A DNA stretch of 64,000 bases from the NCBI GenBank assembly GCA_902526965.1, contig CABZMT010000005.1:1-64000 (forward strand), written 5' to 3'. A model generated the notes under the pieces. The model saw only the letters and a program-made list of their open reading frames with translations, ran no database searches and was not told where the DNA came from. This DNA comes from an uncultured Alphaproteobacteria bacterium. GTDB lineage: Bacteria; Pseudomonadota; Alphaproteobacteria; HIMB59. The first letter of the stretch is position 1; the number at the start of each line of letters is the position of its first letter. Shown here in pieces: positions 19,294 to 31,500 of the stretch. Position numbers and translations under genes: made by a program.

Positions 19294-19604
19294 CAGTCTC
19301 TTAATTGATTGATTTTGGTTATATCAATCTCTCCCTTATTTCTAAAATATATAACCAGTATAGCTAAACCAATAGCTGCCTCAGCAGCAGCGATTGTTAA
19401 AATAAAAATTGAGAATACTTGTCCATTAATATCATTCAAGAAAACTGAAGCGGATACAAAATTAATATTTGCCGCTAATAATATAATTTCAATACACATT
19501 AAAATTAAAATCATATTTCTTCTATTCAAAAAAAGACCAAAACAGCCAATTATAAAAATTACAATGGAGAGAATAAAAAAATGATTGTATGACAAACTAA
19601 TCAT
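19293..19604 (-). CDS. nuoK: NADH-quinone oxidoreductase subunit K
   Basis: Small membrane subunit (103 residues, three helices) with the two conserved membrane glutamates of the proton path, in LMCIEIILLAANINFV and AAAEAAIGLAILV. Overlaps nuoJ by eight bases and nuoL by one. Confidence 0.97.
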   Translation of the reverse strand: MISLSYNHFFILSIVIFIIGCFGLFLNRRNMILILMCIEIILLAANINFVSASVFLNDINGQVFSIFILTIAAAEAAIGLAILVIYFRNKGEIDITKINQLRD

Positions 19605-20196
19605 TTTTAATTCCTTGACCAGATTTTATTTTTACTAACTGTACTCTATTTGATGATGATGTTGTATTTTGTTTATCTATATTTTGTCTTTTAATTGAGG
19701 GTCTGTATACATGGGTAAGTACTATTGCTCCTATCATTGCAAGTAATAAAACTATTCCACTTAATTGAAAATCAATAAAATATGTTGTATAAAGAACGTC
19801 GCCTATCTGTTCAGTATTATTCTCATGTTTTATAATTATATCAGGGTTTACTTTAGTAGTTTTGTAAACTGTGAGATAAATAATTTCTGCTAGAATTATA
19901 CTTGCAAATACAACAGCAATAGGAACATATTTTTTAATATTCAGCATTAAAGTAACTTTTTGAATGTCAAGCATCATAACCACGAATAGAAAAAGTATTG
20001 CAACAGCTCCTATGTAAACTATTGCTAGAATAATGCCTACGAATTCTGCTCCTATGAGTATAAATAAAAAAGTAGAGTTTAAAAAAGCTAGAACGAGAAA
20101 TAATACAGAATTAACTGGATTTTTTGAAAAAATTACAAATATACACGTCGTAACCAGGAACGCTGAAAACAAAAAAAAAGAGCCTACAAGAAACAT
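19597..20196 (-). CDS. nuoJ: NADH-quinone oxidoreductase subunit J
   Basis: Membrane subunit of complex I, 199 residues with five predicted helices. Seen: NPVNSVLFLVLAFLNSTFLF, the kinked third helix AIVYIGAVAILFLFVVMMLD, and a fifth helix LLAMIGAIVLTH. The tail of about 35 residues is polar. The ATG overlaps the nuoI stop by one base. Confidence 0.96.
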   Translation of the reverse strand: MFLVGSFFLFSAFLVTTCIFVIFSKNPVNSVLFLVLAFLNSTFLFILIGAEFVGIILAIVYIGAVAILFLFVVMMLDIQKVTLMLNIKKYVPIAVVFASIILAEIIYLTVYKTTKVNPDIIIKHENNTEQIGDVLYTTYFIDFQLSGIVLLLAMIGAIVLTHVYRPSIKRQNIDKQNTTSSSNRVQLVKIKSGQGIKND

Positions 20197-20684
20197 TATC
20201 TGTATTTAGAGTCTCTTTTTAGATTTTCGCTAATTTGTTTTTCCCATATATCTCCATTTCTTAAAAGTTTTTCTTTGTCATATAGTAATTCTTCTCTTGT
20301 TTCAGTTGCATATTCAAAATTTGGACCTTCTACTATTGCATCAACTGGACAAGCTTCTTCGCACAATCCACAGTATATGCACTTTGTCATGTCAATATCG
20401 TATCGACTAGTTCTCCTACTCCCATCTGGCTTTGGCTCTGCTTCAATTGTGATTGCTTGTGCAGGACAAACAGCTTCGCATAACTTGCATGCAATACATC
20501 TTTCTTCACCGTTTGGATATCTTCTAAGAGCATGTTCACCTCTAAAACGTGGGCTAATTGGACCTTTTTGATTTGGATAGTTTAAGGTTACTTTGGGTTT
20601 AAAAAAATAACTTAGTGTTAGTTTTAACCCTTTCACTAATTCAAATAAAGTAAAAGACTTTATATATTTGATTAATACTGTCAT
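20196..20684 (-). CDS. nuoI: NADH-quinone oxidoreductase subunit I (2 x 4Fe-4S)
   Basis: Carries clusters N6a and N6b that pass electrons toward NuoB. 162 residues. Two complete ferredoxin motifs are seen, [16 protein letters not shown] and [16 protein letters not shown], preceded by [17 protein letters not shown], as in alphaproteobacterial and mitochondrial TYKY subunits. Confidence 0.97.
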   Translation of the reverse strand: MTVLIKYIKSFTLFELVKGLKLTLSYFFKPKVTLNYPNQKGPISPRFRGEHALRRYPNGEERCIACKLCEAVCPAQAITIEAEPKPDGSRRTSRYDIDMTKCIYCGLCEEACPVDAIVEGPNFEYATETREELLYDKEKLLRNGDIWEKQISENLKRDSKYR

Positions 20685-20686
20685 GT

Positions 20687-21685
20687 TTAGTTTGGCAACA
20701 TGTCAAAATAAAATAAGAAAGCAGATGTGATTACAACCCAAACTAGTGTAAAGGGCAAAAATATCTTCCATCCTAATCGCATAAGTTGATCATATCTATA
20801 CCTTGGGAAAGTAGCTCTTACCCATAAAAAAATAAATAATATTAGAAATACTTTTAAAACAAACCAAACTAATCCAGGTATTAAATTTAGTGGAAAAATA
20901 TCTATTGGAGGATACCAACCACCTAGAAATAAAATAACAGTCAGAGAACTCATCAATATCATATTTGCATATTCAGCTAAAAAGAATAATCCAAAAGAAA
21001 TTGATGAATATTCAGTAAAGAAACCTGCTACTAAGGTAGCCTCGTCCTCAGGTAAGTCAAATGGAAGTCTGTTTGTTTCTGCTAGTGCAGAAATTATAAA
21101 TATTATAAACATTGGAAAGAGTGGTATAGCGAACCAAATATTTTTTTGACTCTCTACAATATCTATTAGGTTCAAAGAACCTACACATATTAAAACTGTT
21201 ATAATTACAAAACCTATTGAGACCTCGTAAGAAATCATTTGAGCAGCTGATCTTAAAGCTCCAAGAAAAGGATATTTTGAATTACTTGCCCAACCAGCAA
21301 TGATTACTCCGTAGACACCAAATGATGACACAGCAAATAAATACAAAATGCCTATATTTAAATTAGCGATTACATAGGTTGAACTAATTGGAATTACAGC
21401 CCATGCAATAAGACTTAAAATTAATGTAAGCATAGGGGCAAACATAAATAGAAATTTATTAGAACTGGAGGGAAGTAAGTTTTCTTTAGTTAAGAGTTTC
21501 AAAACATCGGCAAAACTTTGTAAAATTCCAAAAGGTCCCACAACATTAGGACCTTTTCTCAACTGCACAGCTCCGAGAACTTTTCTCTCTAAGTAAACAA
21601 GTAAAGCAACTGATACCAAAACAGGAACTACAAAGCTGAATATCTTTAGTACACCTAATGTGATTTCCAATGATATTGGGTTCAT
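20687..21685 (-). CDS. nuoH: NADH-quinone oxidoreductase subunit H
   Basis: Membrane subunit that forms the quinone chamber with NuoB and NuoD; 332 residues, about eight helices. Seen: [53 protein letters not shown] with FTEYSSISF, and [18 protein letters not shown]. Overlaps the nuoG stop by one base. Confidence 0.97.
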   Translation of the reverse strand: MNPISLEITLGVLKIFSFVVPVLVSVALLVYLERKVLGAVQLRKGPNVVGPFGILQSFADVLKLLTKENLLPSSSNKFLFMFAPMLTLILSLIAWAVIPISSTYVIANLNIGILYLFAVSSFGVYGVIIAGWASNSKYPFLGALRSAAQMISYEVSIGFVIITVLICVGSLNLIDIVESQKNIWFAIPLFPMFIIFIISALAETNRLPFDLPEDEATLVAGFFTEYSSISFGLFFLAEYANMILMSSLTVILFLGGWYPPIDIFPLNLIPGLVWFVLKVFLILFIFLWVRATFPRYRYDQLMRLGWKIFLPFTLVWVVITSAFLFYFDMLPN

Positions 21686-23718
21686 TACGCAGATTTCTCC
21701 AAGAGCGGCTTCGTCATTATTTCATTAACACATTTGGCCATTGTCACTGAATTTTTTGAGATGATGTCCGACATATAGAAATTTTCAAATGGGTATGTAA
21801 TTCTACATTCTTCAAATAACATATTTTCAGCTACTGGGAGACTTGAATTCTCCTGAATGATTTCATTAAATTCGAATAACTGTGGATATTCACCAGATAA
21901 TTCTTGCCTCAATTGATCAAAGGTGTTTGGTTTAAATTCAAATAACAATTCCTCTGACATTTTTTTGATGATAGCCCATTCCTCTTTAGATCCTCCGATG
22001 GGATTATGGCATTTTTTTGCCTCTTGAGGCCGACCCTCAATATTTAAAAATATTCCATTTTTCTCTGTAAAAAGGGGTGTAGGCAATACTATATCAGATT
22101 TCATAGCACCCTCATCACCATGATGACCAAAATAAACTTTAAAACAATTATCAAATGAGGAGTCAACAATCTTTTCGGAGCCAAAAGACAAAACAGTGTC
22201 AAAATTTTGATTTGATAATTTTGTAAAGGGTTCGCAATATTCTTGAGAGGTATTCCCAATAAATAACTGGCCAACTCTTGATGAAAAAGGATTTAAAAAA
22301 TTTAAATTATTTTTAGTTTCTGTAATAACCTTATATTTTTGTGAAAATGATACGATTGATTTAAAAGTATTAATATTTCTTATACTATTTAAAAGAGCAG
22401 AACCAACAATTATTAATGGGTTTTTAGATTTTTTAATAGATTTAACAAATTTTTCATTATTCAATGCTTCTAAATGTTTTCCAAGATATTTAGTATCATA
22501 ATTTAGCAATATATCTTCCCCAATATTAAAAATTTCTGAACCATTATTAAAAGCTTTAAATATTTTATGATTAATTATGGGAGTTTCTATTTTAGGATTT
22601 GCACCTATTAGTAAAATTAAATCTGCATCTTCAATTTTATTTATTGGTGTGTTAAAACGAAAGCTATTCAGACTTTCATGTATAAATTGATTATCTGTTC
22701 GGCACTCAACATTATTATCTCCAAAGTTTGACATAAACTTTTTTACAGCATAACCTGTCTCAACATCTACTAACTCTCCAATTAAAGCCAATGGTTTAGA
22801 GTTTTTTAATTTGCTAATAAGAATTTTTAATGACTCATCCCAGTTAGAATTTTCAAGTTTTTGGTTTTTTCTTATGTAAGGTGTATCAATCCTTTGTTGG
22901 TAATAACCGTCATAATTAAATCTTACTTTGTCAGATATCCATTCCTCATTAATATCCTCATTTGTTCTTGGTGTTACTCTTAGAATTTCCTCAGCCCTAC
23001 TGTCAATTCTTATATTAGATCCAACGCTGTCAAAAATATCTATTGAGTCAGTTCTTTTTAGCTCCCACGGACGCGCCTTAAATTGATAAGGTTTACTTGT
23101 TAATGCACCTACAGGACACAAGTCAATAACATTACCTGATAGCTCAGATGTTATTGAATTTTCAAGATATGTAGTTATTTCAGCATTTTCTCCTCTACCT
23201 AGCATACCTAGTTCAGGGACACCTGCAACTTCAGTTGCAAATCTTACACACCTTGTACAATGTATACATCGAGTCATTATTGTATTAACAAGAGGGCCCA
23301 TATTCTTGTTCTCAACAGCTCTTTTATTTTCACTATATCTTGATTTATCAAATCCATAATACATAGCCTGGTCTTGTAAATCACACTCACCACCTTGATC
23401 ACAGATTGGACAATCTAAAGGATGATTTATTAATAAAAACTCCATGACACCTTTTCTACCAGCATTAACTTTCTCAGAGTTTGTAATAATTGACATTCCC
23501 TCCATTAAGGGCATAGTGCATGAAGAAACTAGCTTGGGAGCTTTTTCAATTTCTACTAAACACATTCTACAATTTCCTGCTATGGATAACTTGTCGTGAT
23601 AACAGAACCTTGGGATTTCCTCACCTGCAATTTCACAAGCTTGCATAACTGTTAAATTTTTATCTACCTCAAAATCTTTGTTGTTGATTTTTATTTTTAT
23701 AAGAGAGTTTTCGCTCAT
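21685..23718 (-). CDS. nuoG: NADH-quinone oxidoreductase subunit G
   Basis: Iron-sulphur subunit of the peripheral arm, 677 residues, typical for Alphaproteobacteria. Seen in order: 2Fe-2S cluster N1b in [15 protein letters not shown] with a later Cys; His-coordinated N5 region [20 protein letters not shown]; 4Fe-4S N4 in [11 protein letters not shown] with [16 protein letters not shown]; then a molybdopterin-oxidoreductase-like domain without cofactor function. The N7 cluster motif of E. coli NuoG is not seen. ATG overlaps the nuoF stop as ATGA. Confidence 0.96.
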   Translation of the reverse strand: MSENSLIKIKINNKDFEVDKNLTVMQACEIAGEEIPRFCYHDKLSIAGNCRMCLVEIEKAPKLVSSCTMPLMEGMSIITNSEKVNAGRKGVMEFLLINHPLDCPICDQGGECDLQDQAMYYGFDKSRYSENKRAVENKNMGPLVNTIMTRCIHCTRCVRFATEVAGVPELGMLGRGENAEITTYLENSITSELSGNVIDLCPVGALTSKPYQFKARPWELKRTDSIDIFDSVGSNIRIDSRAEEILRVTPRTNEDINEEWISDKVRFNYDGYYQQRIDTPYIRKNQKLENSNWDESLKILISKLKNSKPLALIGELVDVETGYAVKKFMSNFGDNNVECRTDNQFIHESLNSFRFNTPINKIEDADLILLIGANPKIETPIINHKIFKAFNNGSEIFNIGEDILLNYDTKYLGKHLEALNNEKFVKSIKKSKNPLIIVGSALLNSIRNINTFKSIVSFSQKYKVITETKNNLNFLNPFSSRVGQLFIGNTSQEYCEPFTKLSNQNFDTVLSFGSEKIVDSSFDNCFKVYFGHHGDEGAMKSDIVLPTPLFTEKNGIFLNIEGRPQEAKKCHNPIGGSKEEWAIIKKMSEELLFEFKPNTFDQLRQELSGEYPQLFEFNEIIQENSSLPVAENMLFEECRITYPFENFYMSDIISKNSVTMAKCVNEIMTKPLLEKSA

Positions 23719-24989
23719 GATGCTTTTAAATTTCTTTTGTTATATTTTTCAATTAGTTCTGATTTAAAGTTTTTTATTAATCCTTGAATGGGCCAAGCAG
23801 CAGCGTCCCCTAAAGCACAGATGGTATGTCCTTCTACTTGTTTAGTTACATTTTCTAACAGTTCAATTTGTTCAGGAGATATTTCACCTTTAACTAATTT
23901 TTGCATCATCCTAAACATCCAACCAGTTCCTTCTCTGCAAGGAGTGCATTGACCGCAGCTTTCATGTTTGTAAAAGTGTGCAAATCTTTCAATGACTTCT
24001 GATATATCATTATATTTATTCACAACTATAACCCCCGCCGTTCCTAGGCCAGAGCCATAGGCTTTTAAATCATCAAAATTCATTTTTACCGTTTCACATA
24101 CAGTTTTAGGCAACATTGGGGTGCTTGAGCCACCAGGGATAATTGCTTTTAAATTGTCCCAACCTCCCTCTACTCCTTCACAATGTTTTTCAATTAATTC
24201 TTGAAGAGGGATGCCCATTTCTTCCTCTATAGTACAAGGTTTGTTTACATTTCCTGATATACAAAAAACTTTAGTACCAGTGTTATTTTCTGTACCTATT
24301 TTTTTAAACCAATCAGAACCTCTCCTTAGTATTGTTGGAACTACAGCTATTGACTCTACGTTATTAATGGTCGTTGGCATCCCATACAAACCAACGCCTG
24401 CAGGAAAAGGAGGTTTTAACCTAGGTTGACCCTTTTTTCCCTCTAAACTCTCAAGTAATGCCGTTTCCTCTCCGCAAATATATGCTCCTGCGCCCCTATG
24501 AACATAGAGATCAAAGTCAAAATTACTTCCACAGGCATTTTTCCCTAATAATCCCTTTTCATAAGCCTCAGCTATTGCTTTTTCTAATTGTATATACTCA
24601 AAATGATACTCACCTCTTATATAGATATAACATTTTGTAGCTTGGATAGCATATGAAGCTATAAGACAGCCTTCTATAAGAGTGTGTGGATCGTTTCTGA
24701 TAATTTCTCTATCTTTACAAGTACCTGGTTCTGACTCGTCAGCGTTCACAACAAGATAATGTTGCTTGCCAGTATTTTTTGGCATAAAGGACCATTTAAG
24801 ACCAGTTGAAAAACCAGCTCCGCCTCTTCCTCTTAATTGACTGGATTTAACCATTTCAATTACATCGTTTTGGTCTTTTGATAAAATTTCTTTAGTGTTT
24901 GACCACGACCCTCTTTTTAACGCACCTTCTAAAAAAGGCTCATCAAATCCATGGAGATTTTGGAAAATTTTATCTTTAATGTTAAGCAT
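23715..24989 (-). CDS. nuoF: NADH-quinone oxidoreductase subunit F (NADH/FMN)
   Basis: Binds NADH and FMN and holds cluster N3. Seen: [17 protein letters not shown] (FMN and NADH glycine-rich loop), [34 protein letters not shown], and the 4Fe-4S motif [15 protein letters not shown] with a later Cys in [13 protein letters not shown] use the ATG at 24,989 (424 residues; homologues start MLxxKDxIF), with a purine-rich GGAAGAAGAAG upstream, over a TTG 33 bases earlier. It overlaps nuoE by eight bases. Confidence 0.95.
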   Translation of the reverse strand: MLNIKDKIFQNLHGFDEPFLEGALKRGSWSNTKEILSKDQNDVIEMVKSSQLRGRGGAGFSTGLKWSFMPKNTGKQHYLVVNADESEPGTCKDREIIRNDPHTLIEGCLIASYAIQATKCYIYIRGEYHFEYIQLEKAIAEAYEKGLLGKNACGSNFDFDLYVHRGAGAYICGEETALLESLEGKKGQPRLKPPFPAGVGLYGMPTTINNVESIAVVPTILRRGSDWFKKIGTENNTGTKVFCISGNVNKPCTIEEEMGIPLQELIEKHCEGVEGGWDNLKAIIPGGSSTPMLPKTVCETVKMNFDDLKAYGSGLGTAGVIVVNKYNDISEVIERFAHFYKHESCGQCTPCREGTGWMFRMMQKLVKGEISPEQIELLENVTKQVEGHTICALGDAAAWPIQGLIKNFKSELIEKYNKRNLKAS

Positions 24990-25566
24990 TCTCTGAACTT
25001 CTTCTTCCCTTTTGCGATCCAATTTTATTAGGTCTATTATTTTTTATATTATCGATAATTGCTTTTGTGCTTTCTTCATCTAAGTCTTCGTAAAAGTCAT
25101 TATTAATTTGGATCATCGGACCGTTTGAACAAGCACCTAAGCATTCAACTTCAACGACAGTAAACAGATTGTCTTCACTAGTTTCGTTAATATCACATTT
25201 TGTCTCTTTACATATAGTGTTTGTAATTTTATTTGAGCCTCTCAGCCAGCATGGAGAGGTTCTGCAAATTTGAACCAAGTTTTTCCCAACAGGTCTTGTG
25301 TTATACATGGAGTAAAATGATGCAACTTCGGTAACTCGAATTTTAGGCATATTTAAGGTCTCAGCTATTGTTTCTATACACTCGATACTTATCCAATTAT
25401 TATTTTGCTCCTGTGCTAAATATAATAGTGGCATCACTGCGCTTTGATGTCTATCTTTCGGGTACCTAGAAATGATCATTTTAATTGATTTGAGGCTTTC
25501 TTTTGACCATTCGAATTTTTCTCCAGAGCTTGAAAAAGTATTTGATAATCCTGGGTGATTGCTCAT
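24982..25566 (-). CDS. nuoE: NADH-quinone oxidoreductase subunit E (2Fe-2S)
   Basis: Thioredoxin-like subunit with cluster N1a; 194 residues. Seen: the four cysteine ligands in [13 protein letters not shown] and [16 protein letters not shown], and upstream helical domain with [14 protein letters not shown] and [18 protein letters not shown]. Overlaps nuoD and nuoF by short stretches. Confidence 0.96.
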   Translation of the reverse strand: MSNHPGLSNTFSSSGEKFEWSKESLKSIKMIISRYPKDRHQSAVMPLLYLAQEQNNNWISIECIETIAETLNMPKIRVTEVASFYSMYNTRPVGKNLVQICRTSPCWLRGSNKITNTICKETKCDINETSEDNLFTVVEVECLGACSNGPMIQINNDFYEDLDEESTKAIIDNIKNNRPNKIGSQKGRRSSENA

Positions 25567-26738
25567 CTATCAACTTCTCCAAATACAATATCTAAGCTAC
25601 CTAAAATAGATGGTAAATCTGCTAATTGGTGACCTTTGGAGAGGAAATTAAGAGCCTGCAAATGAACAAACCCAGGAGCCCTTAGTTTACATCTATAAGG
25701 CTTGGAACTTCCATCTGATACCAAAACTACACCAAACTCTCCTTTTGGAGCCTCAACACATCTGTAAGTTAAACCTTTAGGAACTCGGTATCCCTCAGTA
25801 AACAATTTAAAATGGTGGATAATAGCTTCCATTGAATTCTTCATTTCTGATCTTTTAGGAGGAGTTATTTTATTGTCCTCAATCATTACAGGTCCCGAAG
25901 GTATTTGATCTATGCATTGAAGAATAATTTTTACTGACTCTCTCATTTCTTCCATCCTTACTAAGTATCTATCGTATGTGTCACCTGTTTTGCCAACTGG
26001 AATATCAAAATCTAATTTGTCATAAACATCATAAGGTTGTGATTTTCTTAAATCCCAAGCTACACCACTTGCTCTTAAGACTGGACCACTGCAACTTAAC
26101 CTTATAGCGTCATCTTTTGATAAAATTCCTATATCTACTGATCGTTGTTTAAAAATTCTATTTTCTGTTAATAACTCTTCAAGAGTATCAATGAACTTTG
26201 GAAAGTTAGTGAAGTAAGTTTTCATTTTATCAGCTAAATTTTCAGGTAAATCTTGATGTACGCCACCAGGTCTAAAATATGCAGCATGAAATCTTGCACC
26301 GGAAACTGCTTCATGAAATTCCAACATCTTTTCTCTTTCCTCAAATGCCCATAACATAGGTGTTGCTGCTCCGATATCCATTGCAAAGGCTGGAATGTTT
26401 AATAAATGATTTAATATCCTTGTGAGTTCTGCAAACATAACTCGAATATACTGAGCTCTAATTGGAGCTTTAATATTTAAAAGATCTTCAACTGCAAGAG
26501 CAAATGCATGTTCTTGACACATCGGAGATACATAATCCAATCTATCGAAGTAAGGTATTGCTTGGGTGTAAGTTTTTTGTTCAATTAGTTTTTCTGTGCC
26601 CCTATGTAACAGACCTATGTGAGGTTCAGCTTTATTAACTACCTCTCCCTCTAATTGAACTAATAATCTTAACACTCCGTGAGCTGCTGGGTGTTGGGGA
26701 CCAAAATTAAGAGTAACAGGTTTAAAATTTTCGGACAT
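25563..26738 (-). CDS. nuoD: NADH-quinone oxidoreductase subunit D (49 kDa)
   Basis: Quinone-site subunit, 391 residues. Seen: [17 protein letters not shown] at the N-terminus with the quinone-contact His, [71 protein letters not shown] and [17 protein letters not shown] at the C-terminus. Starts three bases downstream of the nuoC stop. Confidence 0.97.
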   Translation of the reverse strand: MSENFKPVTLNFGPQHPAAHGVLRLLVQLEGEVVNKAEPHIGLLHRGTEKLIEQKTYTQAIPYFDRLDYVSPMCQEHAFALAVEDLLNIKAPIRAQYIRVMFAELTRILNHLLNIPAFAMDIGAATPMLWAFEEREKMLEFHEAVSGARFHAAYFRPGGVHQDLPENLADKMKTYFTNFPKFIDTLEELLTENRIFKQRSVDIGILSKDDAIRLSCSGPVLRASGVAWDLRKSQPYDVYDKLDFDIPVGKTGDTYDRYLVRMEEMRESVKIILQCIDQIPSGPVMIEDNKITPPKRSEMKNSMEAIIHHFKLFTEGYRVPKGLTYRCVEAPKGEFGVVLVSDGSSKPYRCKLRAPGFVHLQALNFLSKGHQLADLPSILGSLDIVFGEVDR

Positions 26739-26740
26739 TA

Positions 26741-27334
26741 TTAATTACCAATTTCTTTTTTTATAGTTTCTTTCATGCCTTCCCATGGGCTTTCGCTATC
26801 AAAATCTCTGAATTCTTGTTTTAAGGTAACAGGCTCATAAACCACTTTTTTAAGATTTTCATCATATCTTACTTCTTCGTATCCTGTCAGAGGGAAGTCT
26901 TTTCTAAGAGGATGACCTTGAAAGTTATAATCATTCATTATCCTTTGTAAATTAGGGTGATTTTTAAAATTAATTCCAAACAAATCATATATTTCTCTTT
27001 CAAACCAGTTTGCTGACTCAAATATTTGAGTAATGGAGTCAATATTTTGATCATCTTCTGAAATATTACTATAAACCAGAAGTCGCTTATTAAAGCTCAA
27101 ACTTAGAAAAGAGTAAATAATTGTGTATCTCTGGTTACTATAATTTTGCTTAGATAAAACGTTATCAATAACAGTTATATCTATTAACTGATCGTACAAC
27201 AATTTGTCATCTTCTTTTATTTTTTGAATTATTTCCAAAATCAATTCTTTTTTAACGAGCATACTTAAGAGGCCTGATTTTGTTGGAAATTGGATTTCTC
27301 CAACAGAATATTTATTGATAAGGTCAGTGGACAT
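26741..27334 (-). CDS. nuoC: NADH-quinone oxidoreductase subunit C (30 kDa)
   Basis: Peripheral-arm subunit next to NuoD, 197 residues. Seen: the signature [24 protein letters not shown]-like [20 protein letters not shown], and the C-terminal PWEGM typical of alphaproteobacterial and mitochondrial NuoC. Separate from nuoD, unlike the fused NuoCD of enterics. Confidence 0.96.
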   Translation of the reverse strand: MSTDLINKYSVGEIQFPTKSGLLSMLVKKELILEIIQKIKEDDKLLYDQLIDITVIDNVLSKQNYSNQRYTIIYSFLSLSFNKRLLVYSNISEDDQNIDSITQIFESANWFEREIYDLFGINFKNHPNLQRIMNDYNFQGHPLRKDFPLTGYEEVRYDENLKKVVYEPVTLKQEFRDFDSESPWEGMKETIKKEIGN

Positions 27335-27342
27335 TTAATTTT

Positions 27343-27873
27343 CTATCTATAGATCTTCTTTTTTTTCTTTATTTTGTCTTGAAGTTGCATGATGCCATAT
27401 AAAAGTGCTTCGGCAGTGGGGGGACAACCTGGAACATAAATATCTACAGGAACAATTCTGTCACAACCTCGAACAACTGAGTAGGAGTAATGATAGTATC
27501 CACCACCATTCGCACATGATCCCATTGATATAACCCATCGAGGTTCTGGCATTTGATCGTAAACTTTTCTCAAGGCTGAGGCCATCTTGTTGGTTAATGT
27601 ACCAGCTACAATCATTACATCAGATTGTCTCGGAGATCCTCTAGGTATTACACCTAATCTATCTAAATCATATCTACTCATATAGGAGTGCATCATTTCA
27701 ACACCACAGCATGCTAGACCAAAAGTCATAGGCCATAAAGATCCTGACCTAGCCCAATTAATTAAATTTTCAAAAGATGCTGTCACAAAACCTTTTTTTT
27801 CAAAAAGCTCATCGATATTTAATGATTTATCTTTTTCTAAAACTACTCCCAATCTAATGCTCCATTTCTCCAC
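27343..27873 (-). CDS. nuoB: NADH-quinone oxidoreductase subunit B (cluster N2)
   Basis: Carries the terminal 4Fe-4S cluster N2 that reduces quinone. Seen: [19 protein letters not shown] with the paired cysteines, GSCANGGG and [14 protein letters not shown]. Start uncertain: a GTG at 27,873 overlaps nuoA by 31 bases without a visible Shine-Dalgarno, whereas a TTG at 27,852 has GGAG seven bases upstream and would give 169 residues. Either keeps the conserved domain whole. Confidence 0.95.
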   Translation of the reverse strand: MEKWSIRLGVVLEKDKSLNIDELFEKKGFVTASFENLINWARSGSLWPMTFGLACCGVEMMHSYMSRYDLDRLGVIPRGSPRQSDVMIVAGTLTNKMASALRKVYDQMPEPRWVISMGSCANGGGYYHYSYSVVRGCDRIVPVDIYVPGCPPTAEALLYGIMQLQDKIKKKKKIYR

Positions 27874-28202
27874 TCATAAATAAAACCAACTGTTAAAATA
27901 AATAAAAAAAACATCATCGAATAAAAACCAAGAGCCCCTATATTGCCAAGACTCACAGCCCATGGAAATAAAAATGCAATTTCCAAATCAAAAATTATAA
28001 ATAGAATTGAAACTAAATAGAATTTCACATCAAATTTTGAGCGTGTGTCATCGAAAGCCTCAAATCCACACTCGTAAGCAGATAGTTTCTCAGAGTCAGG
28101 AGAACTGGGAGCTAGTATTTTGGATAATAGAAACATAGCTATTGCCATACCAGCACCAATAAGGATAAATATCAAAATAAAGATATAGTCTAAGTTATAC
28201 AT
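27843..28202 (-). CDS. nuoA: NADH-quinone oxidoreductase subunit A
   Basis: Membrane subunit at the junction of the two arms, 119 residues with three helices. Seen: [20 protein letters not shown] (the conserved loop with Cys) and [19 protein letters not shown] with the membrane acidic residues. First gene of the nuo operon; the 352 bases upstream hold its probable control region. Confidence 0.97.
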   Translation of the reverse strand: MYNLDYIFILIFILIGAGMAIAMFLLSKILAPSSPDSEKLSAYECGFEAFDDTRSKFDVKFYLVSILFIIFDLEIAFLFPWAVSLGNIGALGFYSMMFFLFILTVGFIYEWRNGALDWE

Positions 28203-28232
28203 ATTAAATTACAGTTTTTCGAAATCGAGTTC

Positions 28233-28313
28233 ATTATAGAAAACATTAAAAAATATGAGATGATTAAAATGACGCATTAGTCATACACACTAATTATTAA
28301 AATCTGTGTGTAT
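28233..28313 (-). promoter_or_regulatory. Candidate nuoA promoter/operator region
   Basis: Reading toward nuoA: an 8-bp inverted repeat ATACACAC/GTGTGTAT with a 15-base spacer (28,283-28,313), an overlapping ATGAC-N6-GTCAT dyad (28,269-28,284), and a TATAAT at 28,238-28,233, about 30 bases before the ATG. A second possible promoter is TTGCAA, 17 bases, TAATAA around 28,321-28,293. No regulator can be named. Promoter calls by eye in such A+T-rich DNA are weak. Confidence 0.35.
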
Positions 28314-28522
28314 AATTTGCAATTTTATTCAGCTATTTACGTTGAAAAACAAGGATATTAAAGTATATAAATTTTTTTAATTTTTTAACAAACTTACTTA
28401 AATTCTCAAAACAAATAATACGGTAAAAAGAATTGATAGAAATATCAAATAAATAGAATTGTTTTAACAAGATATAAAATCTGATTCATGATTTATATGA
28501 ATATTATAATATTGGTTTAAAG

Positions 28523-28549
28523 AAAAAAACCTTGAAATTTTGAGTTTTT
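28523..28549 (-). terminator. Possible weak terminator after the giant gene
   Basis: Just past the stop codon, the transcript can fold AAAAACT with GGTTTTT around an 11-base loop, the 3' arm forming a run of seven U. The stem is short and A/U-rich, so termination efficiency would be low. Confidence 0.25.
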
Positions 28550-28554
28550 AATAA

Positions 28555-31500
28555 TTAAAACCTGTATTGCCCCATTAAACCCATACTAATTGAGGAATTA
28601 TTACCCTCTATATGGTTATAATCACGTATTTGATTTATGTTAACACCGATATCAATTTCATCGTTGAGAGAGTGTAAATAATTAATATTTAAATCAAGTT
28701 GTCTACCAGAGCTTTTTAGATCAATATCTTTTTCTGTATATGGAATATTTCCATTACTATCAGCTAACCCAGGTATACGAATTTTCATTGAACCGTCTTC
28801 TATTCTATTTGGCTGATTTACTGAAAGGGATAATTTATTATTTTTATCAGCTATTTGATGAAATGACAAAGATGCATTCATACTTGAGCTAATTACATTT
28901 GAGGTTCCCTCAATCAAACTATGTTTAGAATTGTCCATTTTTGATTGAGCTAATGTTCCTGAAAAACTAAAAGATATATTATTTACTCTCTTACCTAAAT
29001 TAATTCCAGTAAAAAGAGAATTTGGATTAGAACTTCGATAACCTAAAGCACCCTCACCTTTAGAAAATAAGAAAGTGTCCTCCTCATTTAATATACCTAA
29101 TATAAATTCTACTTTTGTATCCTCATTGGTATCTATTTCAAAAGTGGCTGCTAGTGTGTCGGTTTTTAAATCACTTTGAAGATTTTCTCCTTCAAATTCT
29201 GAGTTATGATAGCCCAGCACAGTACTAATCTTTCCTATTTTAAGCTCTGTATTGATACCAAGACCTTTTGTTTCTCCAATAAATGGGTTTTTTTGTGCAC
29301 CGTAATAAAAATTATTATTATTATTAAAATTTGCAAATTTTTGAATTGCTGCATTAGGCGCCTCTAATGTTACGTAGGTGCCAGTTCTTTGATCCGGATT
29401 AGTAAAGAGTAATGCATTTGCTGGGTCAAATTCTAAAGTAAAATTACTTTGATCATCTATCTGTCCTAATTTTGATGTATGTTTATTTATATTATAAGAA
29501 GGAGGTTTTTGAATTGTCTGATCAACATTGAGAAGAGAAGACATATTAAACTTAAATCCACCGTTTAATCCATCATAGAAATATCCAGTTTCTTTACTTA
29601 AAGCATTTGATATAGAGTCACCAAAACTTGAAGAATTTTTAAGGGATGTCGAAGATAAAGAGAACCTACTTGGGTTTTGATTATTACTACTAGAAGCTGC
29701 TTGCTGGGATAAGCCTTCAGATAAATTATTACCAGTAGTTATTGATGCTGGATTTCTGTTTGATGTTATTGGACTTAATGCTGCATAAAAATCAGGAACA
29801 CCATGACCCCAAGTGTTATGATAACCATGAGTAATACTAGCACCATGTGAAGTAAATGTAGTATTTCCTGCAGGAGTGAACCAATCATTATTAGCTGAAG
29901 CTAAAATTCTATCAGTAATTTGTTCTGGAGTATGATTTGGAAATGCCTGACTTAATAAAGCTATACCACCAGCAACCATTGGAGCAGAGTAAGAAGAACC
30001 TGAACCGTTAACAGAATAATTATGAGTTAATCCTCCATTAGTTCTCCAACCTCCACCATTTAATTGATATCCATCAACAGTTAAACAGTATTGTTCAGCG
30101 CTTCCACATTTGTTACCATGTAATGTAAAATCAGACTCACTAGCAGAAGCTATATCACTACCTGTAAAATCAGATAAATTTACTACTAACCAAGCTTCAG
30201 CTAACTGAGGATACCATTTAGGTAATGCGGCAACTGCTGAAACATCACTTTCATAAGTAGAATTTCCTGCAGCAAATACAACTACACCATTATTTTGAAA
30301 ATTATCTAAAGCTGTAACATATTGTTGTGCTTCTGATACAGCAGCAGTAGTTCCATCCAATAAATAAGCTACTAATTGATCCGTTGAATAAACGCCACTA
30401 TAAGTAGTTATAAGTGATTGTAATTCTGTAGCATTAAAATTACAGTTTGCATCTCCTGATGCACAAGTTGTAACTCCAGATCTATCACTAGATGCCCAGC
30501 TCTGATTAGAAGCTACTGCACTGTAACCTCTTGCACTATCTAAATCTCTTGCATGGTCATCTGCACAATAAGAACCGAGACAATCAGGTATAGAAGATAG
30601 AATTAAATCTGCATCTGGAGCTACTCCAACAACTAGATTCTCACCTGCATTATCTCCTGTACCAGTACCATCTCCAGCCGCCATAGATGCAACAAATTGA
30701 CAATGATGACTAGCTGAAGTTGCTGCACCAAAAGTGCTTTCTCCTGAACCACCATCATCTAAGTTGATAATTGTTTTATTTGCATAAACCAAGTGATCAT
30801 CATCACAATTGAAGTCTGCAATATGGATATATTTACCTACACCTGTCAAATTATTTGATCCGTCGGTGAAAGATTGAACTTTATGAATATTCATTTGTTC
30901 ATAAGGATGAACAGTACTTGCGCTAGAAGCATTATCCACGAGACCCCAATGTGTCTCTGCTTTTATTGCATTTTGAGCAGAAGTACTGCCCTCACTAAAT
31001 GCAGTTGCAGTTCTTAATGCATATTCTGTTATCGTAATAGTAACAGATGTTGTTCCTGATGTTGAAGAGTCAGCTCCTGAAACACTTGAAATAGATATCG
31101 TTGCTGTCTCTGATCCTTCATTAACTGTATCTTCAGTTGGATTAAATGTTGCCGTACCTGTTGTAGATCCAGCACTAATAGTAATATCAGAAATATCCGC
31201 GTAATCTGTTCCTTCAGTAGCTGTACCACTTGTTCCTATTAATACTGTTATATCTTCATCCGCTTCTTGTGTTGAAGTTGCTGTTAGAGTGATATTGAGA
31301 CCATTGTCATAAACACTAGAACTACTTGCTCCAATTGATACTGTAGGGGCGCTTTCATTATCTGTAATTGTGACTGTTGCTGTACTGTCACTTATAGAAC
31401 CTGCAGAAGCGTTAGATAAAGTAATTGTGAAAGTTTCATTACCCTCATAAACAGAGTCATTTGTAATAGACACCGTAAATGTTTCAGAAGTATCTCCTGC

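Larger units (their letters stand above)
28203..28554. other. Intergenic region between nuoA and the giant gene
   Basis: 352 bases without any credible coding sequence, very A+T-rich. The nuoA-proximal part has a TATAAT (28,238-28,233, minus strand) and two overlapping inverted repeats listed separately. The part nearer the giant gene holds only short A/T palindromes (for example ATTCAT/ATGAAT at 28,484-28,502 and AATATTATAATATT at 28,500-28,513) and a weak hairpin. No duplicated tRNA end or insertion-sequence remnant is visible. Confidence 0.7.

Noticed and set aside
24990-25022. Longer NuoF starting at TTG 25,022
   Set aside because: The extra [10 protein letters not shown] segment is the nuoE end read in another frame; the ATG at 24,989 matches the family start and has a purine-rich upstream site.
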